A DNA stretch of 45,558 nucleotides from assembly GCF_001456025.1 (NCBI RefSeq), contig NZ_LMTZ01000103.1, forward strand, positions 1-45,558, read 5' to 3'. Within the stretch, counting starts at the first letter, position 1; the number at the start of each line of letters is the position of its first letter. Position numbers and translations under genes: made by a program. A model generated the notes under the pieces. The model did no database searches. It worked only from the letters and a program-made list of their open reading frames with translations, and had not been told where the DNA came from. Below are positions 42,071 to 45,558 of this stretch, piece after piece. The DNA is from Mastigocoleus testarum BC008 (GTDB lineage: Bacteria > Cyanobacteriota > Cyanobacteriia > Cyanobacteriales > Nostocaceae).

Positions 42071-43600
42071 ATGGGACTACCTTGGTACCGAGTACATACA
42101 GTCGTTCTGAACGATCCGGGGCGACTTATTTCTGTGCACCTAATGCATACAGCATTGGTAGCAGGCTGGGCTGGTTCGATGGCTCTTTACGAACTAGCAA
42201 TTTTTGACCCCAGCGACCCAGTACTTAACCCAATGTGGCGTCAAGGCATGTTCGTGCTACCCTTCATGGCACGTTTAGGGGTTACAGGTTCTTGGGGCGG
42301 TTGGGATGTTACCGGCGCAGTTGGAAACGACCCTGGGTTCTGGTCTTTTGAAGGCGTTGCAGCAGCCCATATCGTTCTTTCTGGTTTATTATTCCTAGCT
42401 GCTGTTTGGCACTGGGTTTACTGGGATTTGGAATTATTTACCGATCCTCGGACTGGCGAACCCGCTCTTGACTTGCCAAAAATGTTTGGCATTCACTTAT
42501 TCTTGTCTGGCTTACTTTGCTTCGGTTTTGGTGCATTCCACCTCACCGGACTTTGGGGTCCAGGAATGTGGGTTTCCGATGCTTACGGCATAACGGGACA
42601 CATCCAAGGAGTAGCGCCAGAGTGGGGACCGGAGGGTTTTAACCCATATAATCCTGGGGGAATCGTCGCTCACCACATCGCTGCTGGTGTTGTTGGTATT
42701 ATTGCTGGTTTATTCCATTTATCAGTTAGACCACCTGAAAGGCTGTATCGAGCCTTAAGAATGGGTAACATTGAAACTGTGTTATCAAGCAGTATCGCGG
42801 CTGTTTTCTTTGCAGCATTTGTAGTTGCCGGAACCATGTGGTACGGTAGCGCAACCAGTCCAATTGAATTATTTGGTCCTACCCGTTATCAATGGGATCA
42901 AGGTTATTTTAAACAGGAAATTGACCGTCGCGTTCAAGCAAGTGTTGCTGATGGCGCATCGCTTTCTGAAGCTTGGTCAGAAATTCCTGAAAAACTTGCT
43001 TTCTATGACTATGTTGGTAATAGCCCCGCAAAAGGTGGTTTATTCCGCGTTGGTCCCATGGTTCAGGGTGATGGTATTGCTCAATCATGGGCTGGTCATG
43101 CAGTATTCACAGATGGCGAAGGTAGAGAGTTAACTGTTCGTCGTCTACCTAACTTCTTTGAAACCTTCCCTGTAGTTCTGACTGACTCCGATGGAATTGT
43201 TCGCGCTGATATTCCTTTCCGACGTGCGGAATCTCAATACAGCTTTGAACAAACTGGTGTTACCGTTAGCTTCTACGGTGGCGATTTTAACGGACAAACC
43301 TTCACCGATCCTGCTGAAGTGAAGAAGTGGGCGCGTAAAGCACAAGGTGGAGAAGTCTTTGACTTCGACAGAGAAACCTTAAATTCTGACGGTGTATTCC
43401 GCAGTAGCCCCAGGGGTTGGTTTACCTTTGGGCACGCAGTATTTGCACTGTTGTTCTTCTTCGGTCATATCTGGCATGGTTCTAGAACCATTTACAGAGA
43501 TGTATTCGCCGGCGTTGATGCGGATCTCGAAGAGCAAGTGGAATGGGGTCTATTCCAGAAAGTGGGTGACAAATCTACTCGCCGGAAGGAAGCTCTCTAA
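42071..43600 (+). CDS. psbB: photosystem II CP47 chlorophyll-binding protein
   Basis: At 509 residues this is the inner antenna protein CP47 of photosystem II, with six transmembrane helices that bind about 16 chlorophylls in the thylakoid membrane. The start GLPWYRVHTVVLNDPGRLISVHLMHTALVAGWAGSM is highly conserved, and the His pairs of the helices are present (HIVLSG..AVWHWVYW, HIFLSG-like HLFLSGLLCFGFGAFHL, GHAVFALLFFFGHIWHGSR). The large lumenal loop lies between helices V and VI (~260-450). AGGAGG ten bases before the ATG gives strong initiation. psbT follows 205 bases later. Confidence 0.98.
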   Translation: MGLPWYRVHTVVLNDPGRLISVHLMHTALVAGWAGSMALYELAIFDPSDPVLNPMWRQGMFVLPFMARLGVTGSWGGWDVTGAVGNDPGFWSFEGVAAAHIVLSGLLFLAAVWHWVYWDLELFTDPRTGEPALDLPKMFGIHLFLSGLLCFGFGAFHLTGLWGPGMWVSDAYGITGHIQGVAPEWGPEGFNPYNPGGIVAHHIAAGVVGIIAGLFHLSVRPPERLYRALRMGNIETVLSSSIAAVFFAAFVVAGTMWYGSATSPIELFGPTRYQWDQGYFKQEIDRRVQASVADGASLSEAWSEIPEKLAFYDYVGNSPAKGGLFRVGPMVQGDGIAQSWAGHAVFTDGEGRELTVRRLPNFFETFPVVLTDSDGIVRADIPFRRAESQYSFEQTGVTVSFYGGDFNGQTFTDPAEVKKWARKAQGGEVFDFDRETLNSDGVFRSSPRGWFTFGHAVFALLFFFGHIWHGSRTIYRDVFAGVDADLEEQVEWGLFQKVGDKSTRRKEAL

Positions 43601-43805
43601 ACTTTCTCTAAACTTTATGTAACAAAATGTTAATAATTGTTTAGAAGATTTTTCTTGAAATTGGGGATTGGATAATAGAAATCGGGAAGTAGATTTTTAA
43701 CTGCGAGCCAAAATCTAATACTCGATCCCCAGTTTCTTCAAATATTCCCTCACAGTACTTTGGTACAATAATTAACAGCAGGCTAGATAGATAGGAGCTT
43801 GTGAT

Positions 43806-43907
43806 ATGGAAGCAATTGCATACGTTTTTATTTTGGCAGTATCTCTAGGAATTCTGTTCTTTGCGATCGCGTTTCGCGAGCCACCCCGCGTTGAAAAAGA
43901 AGATTAG
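43806..43907 (+). CDS. psbT: photosystem II protein T
   Basis: A 33-residue single-helix subunit at the photosystem II dimer interface. The sequence is MEAIAYVFILAVSLGILFFA followed by IAFREPPRVEKED, matching the conserved PsbT core (YxxIL...LGxLFFAIAFREPPR). AGGAGC precedes the ATG. In cyanobacteria psbT normally follows psbB, as here. An HIP1 octamer lies within the gene. Confidence 0.95.
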   Translation: MEAIAYVFILAVSLGILFFAIAFREPPRVEKED

Positions 43908-43996
43908 ATATTTCCTGTCAAATTCTTGTTGCCAGAATTCTTCGCGAATATATTTGGATTTAATATCAATATGTAGCGAATAAAATATAGCGAACT

Positions 43997-44045
43997 GAAG
44001 ATGCTGCTATTACCAATATCGGTATTGGCAGCTTCTTTGATTTTT
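43997..44045 (+). terminator. terminator after psbB-psbT
   Basis: GAAG...GCTG and CAGC-CTTC arms with an inner CCAATA-TCGG-TATTGG stem form a long hairpin followed by TTTGATTTTT. It lies 90 bases past psbT, in the right place to end that transcript. Confidence 0.6.
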
Positions 44046-44492
44046 ATTCACAAGCTATTCGAACAAGTAAATTCAAGGTTTTGCTAAATTCAAATTTAGC
44101 CGTCTCACCAAACCACATAACGGACTTTAAGCGTGATGGGGCTTAGGAGAGTGGGGTTATTGCAAAATGCTTATTGCGAAATATTAATTTTTGTTAATAA
44201 TTTAGGTATTATCTGAGGAGTTGTTTGATTAACTCAAGATGTGAATTTTAACCCCATAGCTATGAATATCCTCTTCTTCTCTATCAATAATGAGAAATGA
44301 GAATGAACATTTTGATTGAATTATATTTATATCTGATATAATTTAATATCTGTAAGTCGATACCTGTAGATATTAGCTTTTCTACGCTAGGATGAAATAG
44401 GATGTAGGTGTAGACTGCCCCAAAATGGCGCTTGCATATACATCAGCTAGGAGGCAAAATTTTACGGAGAATAAACCTAGGAAACAGCAAGC
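44046..44492. other. promoter and leader region of rpsA
   Basis: AT-rich at first, then with TCAGCTAGGAGGCAAAATTT about 45 bases ahead of the gene and an ACCTAGGAAACAGC leader nearer to it. No gene is found here, including nrdR, which in some cyanobacteria sits between psbT and rpsA. Confidence 0.5.
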
Positions 44493-45558
44493 ATGGTAAA
44501 TGTCAATCAGAAAACAACTGTGACAGATATAGGATTCACTCACGAGGAATTTGCAGCTTTACTTGATAAATACGATTATCATTTCAGTCCAGGTGATATC
44601 GTTCCAGGTACAGTATTTAGTATAGAGCCTCGGGGCGCTCTGATTGACATAGGAGCCAAGACAGCAGCATTTATACCTATACAAGAAATGTCTATCAACC
44701 GGGTGGATAACCCGGAAGAAGTACTACAGTCAAACGAAACACGAGAATTCTTTATTCTGACCGACGAAAATGAAGATGGTCAGTTGACACTTTCTATCCG
44801 CCGTATTGAATACATGCGAGCGTGGGAGAGAGTTCGTCAATTACAAGCGGAAGATGCCACAGTCCGTTCTGGCGTATTTGCGACTAATCGCGGTGGTGCG
44901 TTGGTAAGAATTGAAGGATTGCGTGGTTTTATTCCTGGCTCCCATATTAGCACTCGTAAGCCGAAAGAAGATTTGGTTGGTGAAGAATTGCCACTGAAAT
45001 TTTTGGAGGTAGACGAAGAGCGCAACCGCCTAGTTCTTTCCCACCGCCGAGCGCTGGTTGAGCGTAAGATGAACCGTTTAGAGGTAGGCGAAGTAGTAAT
45101 TGGTACTGTTCGCGGTATTAAGCCCTACGGTGCGTTTATTGATATTGGTGGTGTAAGTGGTCTGTTGCACATTTCGGAGATCTCCCACGAGCATATCGAT
45201 ACACCTCACAGCGTATTCAACGTTAATGATGAACTGAAAGTCATGATTATTGACTTGGATGCAGAAAGAGGTCGAATTTCTCTGTCTACCAAGCAATTGG
45301 AGCCAGAACCTGGTGACATGATCAAGAACCGGGATGTGGTGTTTGATAAAGCAGAAGAGATGGCTGCTAAGTACAGAGAGCAGATGCTAGCTAAACAACA
45401 AGGTTTAACACTTGAAAGCACCGACTCGGCAGAAGCAACTGCAGCAGAAGAACTAGAAGAAGTACCATCAGCAACTGAAGAACCAGAAGTTCCTACAGCA
45501 ACTGAAGAACCAGAAGTTCCTACAGCAACTGAAGAACCAGAAGTTCCTACAGCAACTG
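44493..45558 (+). CDS. rpsA: 30S ribosomal protein S1 (partial, runs off the window)
   Basis: The ATG at 44493 opens a frame open to the window end (355 codons), a cyanobacterial S1, which binds mRNA during initiation. Three S1 RNA-binding domains are visible: PGDIVPGTVFSIEPRGALIDIGAKTAAFIP, then SGVFATNRGGALVRIEGLRGFIPGSH, then EVVIGTVRGIKPYGAFIDIGGVSGLLHISEIS. The tail is acidic, then carries a nine-residue repeat ATEEPEVPT, three full copies from 45471 plus the start of a fourth at the window edge. Cyanobacterial S1 is normally ~330 residues, so this tail is longer than usual. The 3' end is outside the window. Confidence 0.95.
   Translation, partial: MVNVNQKTTVTDIGFTHEEFAALLDKYDYHFSPGDIVPGTVFSIEPRGALIDIGAKTAAFIPIQEMSINRVDNPEEVLQSNETREFFILTDENEDGQLTLSIRRIEYMRAWERVRQLQAEDATVRSGVFATNRGGALVRIEGLRGFIPGSHISTRKPKEDLVGEELPLKFLEVDEERNRLVLSHRRALVERKMNRLEVGEVVIGTVRGIKPYGAFIDIGGVSGLLHISEISHEHIDTPHSVFNVNDELKVMIIDLDAERGRISLSTKQLEPEPGDMIKNRDVVFDKAEEMAAKYREQMLAKQQGLTLESTDSAEATAAEELEEVPSATEEPEVPTATEEPEVPTATEEPEVPTAT
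45471..45558 (+). repeat. 27-base tandem repeat in the rpsA tail
   Basis: Units start at 45471, 45498, 45525 and 45552 (the last cut by the window end), each coding for ATEEPEVPT without frame change. The first three are identical by eye, so they are a recent expansion. Confidence 0.9.

Overview
The window is chromosomal DNA of a filamentous cyanobacterium, most likely of the Nostocales (Nostoc/Calothrix/Rivularia-like). The evidence is psbB-psbT, zeta-carotene desaturase, a TftA-like amidase known from hormogonium-forming strains, frequent GCGATCGC (HIP1) octamers, and many short tandem heptamers between genes (STRR repeats, typical of heterocystous cyanobacteria). The DNA is AT-rich and loosely packed, with many intergenic gaps of 300-1500 bp filled with palindromes and repeats.

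Layout. 1-3.5 kb: accessory DNA. It holds an IS transposase remnant, two copies of a ~165 bp repeat flanking an unusual winged-helix/DnaJ-C-terminal-domain/membrane protein and a YbjN-like protein, and a PIN/Phd toxin-antitoxin pair. 3.5-9 kb: dnaG, a two-enzyme peptidoglycan hydrolase (TftA-like) and a GT4 glycosyltransferase. 9.3-15.4 kb: two inverted copies of a MITE-like element bracket an HlpA-like glycosyltransferase, a Wzx-type flippase, aspS and a small helical protein. 15.5-20.5 kb: htpX and metH. 20.5-22.7 kb: a long nearly gene-free stretch. 22.7-26 kb: a ribbon-helix-helix protein, zds and two tandem SRPBCC paralogues. 26-33 kb: a DUF5682 protein, a lipoprotein, ung, two membrane-anchored unknowns and a VOC protein. 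33-37.4 kb: a membrane-anchored STAND-type ATPase preceded by a CHAT-peptidase/ATPase. 37.6-40.5 kb: a DppB-type permease and a family 5 substrate-binding lipoprotein. 41-45.6 kb: a small conserved protein, psbB, psbT and rpsA, which runs off the window end.

How the genes work together. Housekeeping genes (dnaG, aspS, metH, ung, rpsA), photosynthesis genes (psbB, psbT, zds) and envelope genes (TftA-like hydrolase, glycosyltransferases, flippase) are mostly single transcription units separated by repeats. Plausible functional pairs are toxin/antitoxin, CHAT-ATPase/membrane ATPase, substrate-binding protein/permease and psbB/psbT.

Most unusual observations: (1) a ~30 bp palindrome, also present between genes, sits at four places inside the membrane ATPase gene and adds short peptides in both of its stop-free frames; (2) the CHAT-ATPase next to the membrane STAND ATPase, a candidate signalling or defence module; (3) a winged helix fused to J-less DnaJ C-terminal domains and a C-terminal membrane anchor; (4) a MITE-like element whose two copies differ in length by exactly nine heptamer units.
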